Shown piece after piece: positions 24,094 to 24,155 of a stretch of 24,155 nucleotides of DNA (position 1 is its first letter; every line of letters starts with the position of its first letter). The DNA is from a virus: the IMG/VR virus record IMGVR_UViG_3300043772_000121, positions 1 to 24,155 of that record, one strand, 5' to 3'. Made by a program: the position numbers and the translations under genes. A model generated the notes under the pieces. That model was given only the letters and a program-made list of their open reading frames with translations, searched no databases and was not told the DNA's origin.

Positions 24094-24155
24094 TTATTTC
24101 ACCTCTTTTTTTTCTTTTGGATTAAAAGGGCTTGTTTCCTCAAGATTAATTATAA
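24094..24155 (-). CDS. 3' end of an upstream structural-region gene (partial)
   Basis: Immediately before the tail tube ATG, one minus-strand frame stays open from the window edge to a TAA that touches that ATG. The visible C-terminus reads INLEETSPFNPKEKKEVK and is hydrophilic and lysine-rich. The Shine-Dalgarno of the next gene (AGAGGTG) lies inside its last codons, which suggests translational coupling. Only about 19 codons are visible, so no family can be named. By position it should be a head-tail connector or tail-completion protein, but that is inference from gene order alone. The same open stretch could be non-coding leader, so the call is moderate. Confidence 0.5.
   Translation of the reverse strand, partial: IINLEETSPFNPKEKKEVK

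Noticed and set aside
1-24155. tRNA genes, CRISPR arrays, insertion sequences, attachment sites or lysis genes
   Set aside because: I looked for cloverleaf-like segments, regular spaced repeats, transposase motifs, and endolysin or holin features, and saw none. The only sizeable repeats are those inside the tape measure gene.

Overview
The window is a contiguous stretch of a tailed double-stranded DNA phage genome (siphovirus-like), AT-rich and coded entirely on the minus strand, so transcription runs from base 24155 towards base 1. No ribosomal, transfer RNA, transposase or cellular metabolic genes are visible. Genes are packed tightly, often with one-base TAATG or TAGTG stop/start overlaps, and no stretch over 300 bases lacks a gene. 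The host cannot be read from the sequence. An actinobacterial host is only a weak inference, from the replication gene set and the apparent leaderless gene starts.

Right to left, the first part (24155-4532) is the tail module. It holds the 3' end of an upstream gene, the major tail tube protein, two small tail-assembly-chaperone-like genes that are paralogs of each other, a very large tape measure protein (3432 aa), a distal-tail-like protein, a 1425-aa tail hub with a lectin-like insert, and four smaller tail-tip or fibre proteins, some with beta-sandwich character. The second part (4532-3633) is a short boundary of small regulatory-looking genes: a zinc ribbon, a helix-turn-helix protein and a 68-aa conserved-looking protein. 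The third part (3633-1) is a replication module on the same strand: a 102-aa protein just before the helicase, a DnaB-type helicase, a 117-aa unknown, a CHC2/Toprim primase, a probable single-stranded DNA-binding protein, and the start of a DnaE-type DNA polymerase III alpha subunit that runs off the left edge.

The most interesting part is the tail chaperone locus (22328-23460). Phages such as lambda make a short chaperone G and a long G-T fusion from one gene by programmed frameshift. Here the shared N-terminal domain appears twice, in a long gene and a separate short gene. The signals are asymmetric: the long gene follows a UUCG hairpin and has no Shine-Dalgarno, while the short gene has an extended -10-like box TGGTATAAT and the near-perfect Shine-Dalgarno AAGGAGGA. 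This would fit unequal dosage achieved by duplication and promoter choice rather than frameshifting.

Two further points stand out. The tape measure protein appears to carry globular inserts: a kinase-fold-like segment near residues 812-1045 and a segment near 3140-3310 that may be ADP-ribosyltransferase-like, the latter bracketed by two copies of a 43-residue TPGE-type repeat. TGGTAtAat-type boxes also recur at gene junctions, several overlapping the stop codon of the preceding gene and one or two placed six bases before an ATG that lacks a Shine-Dalgarno.
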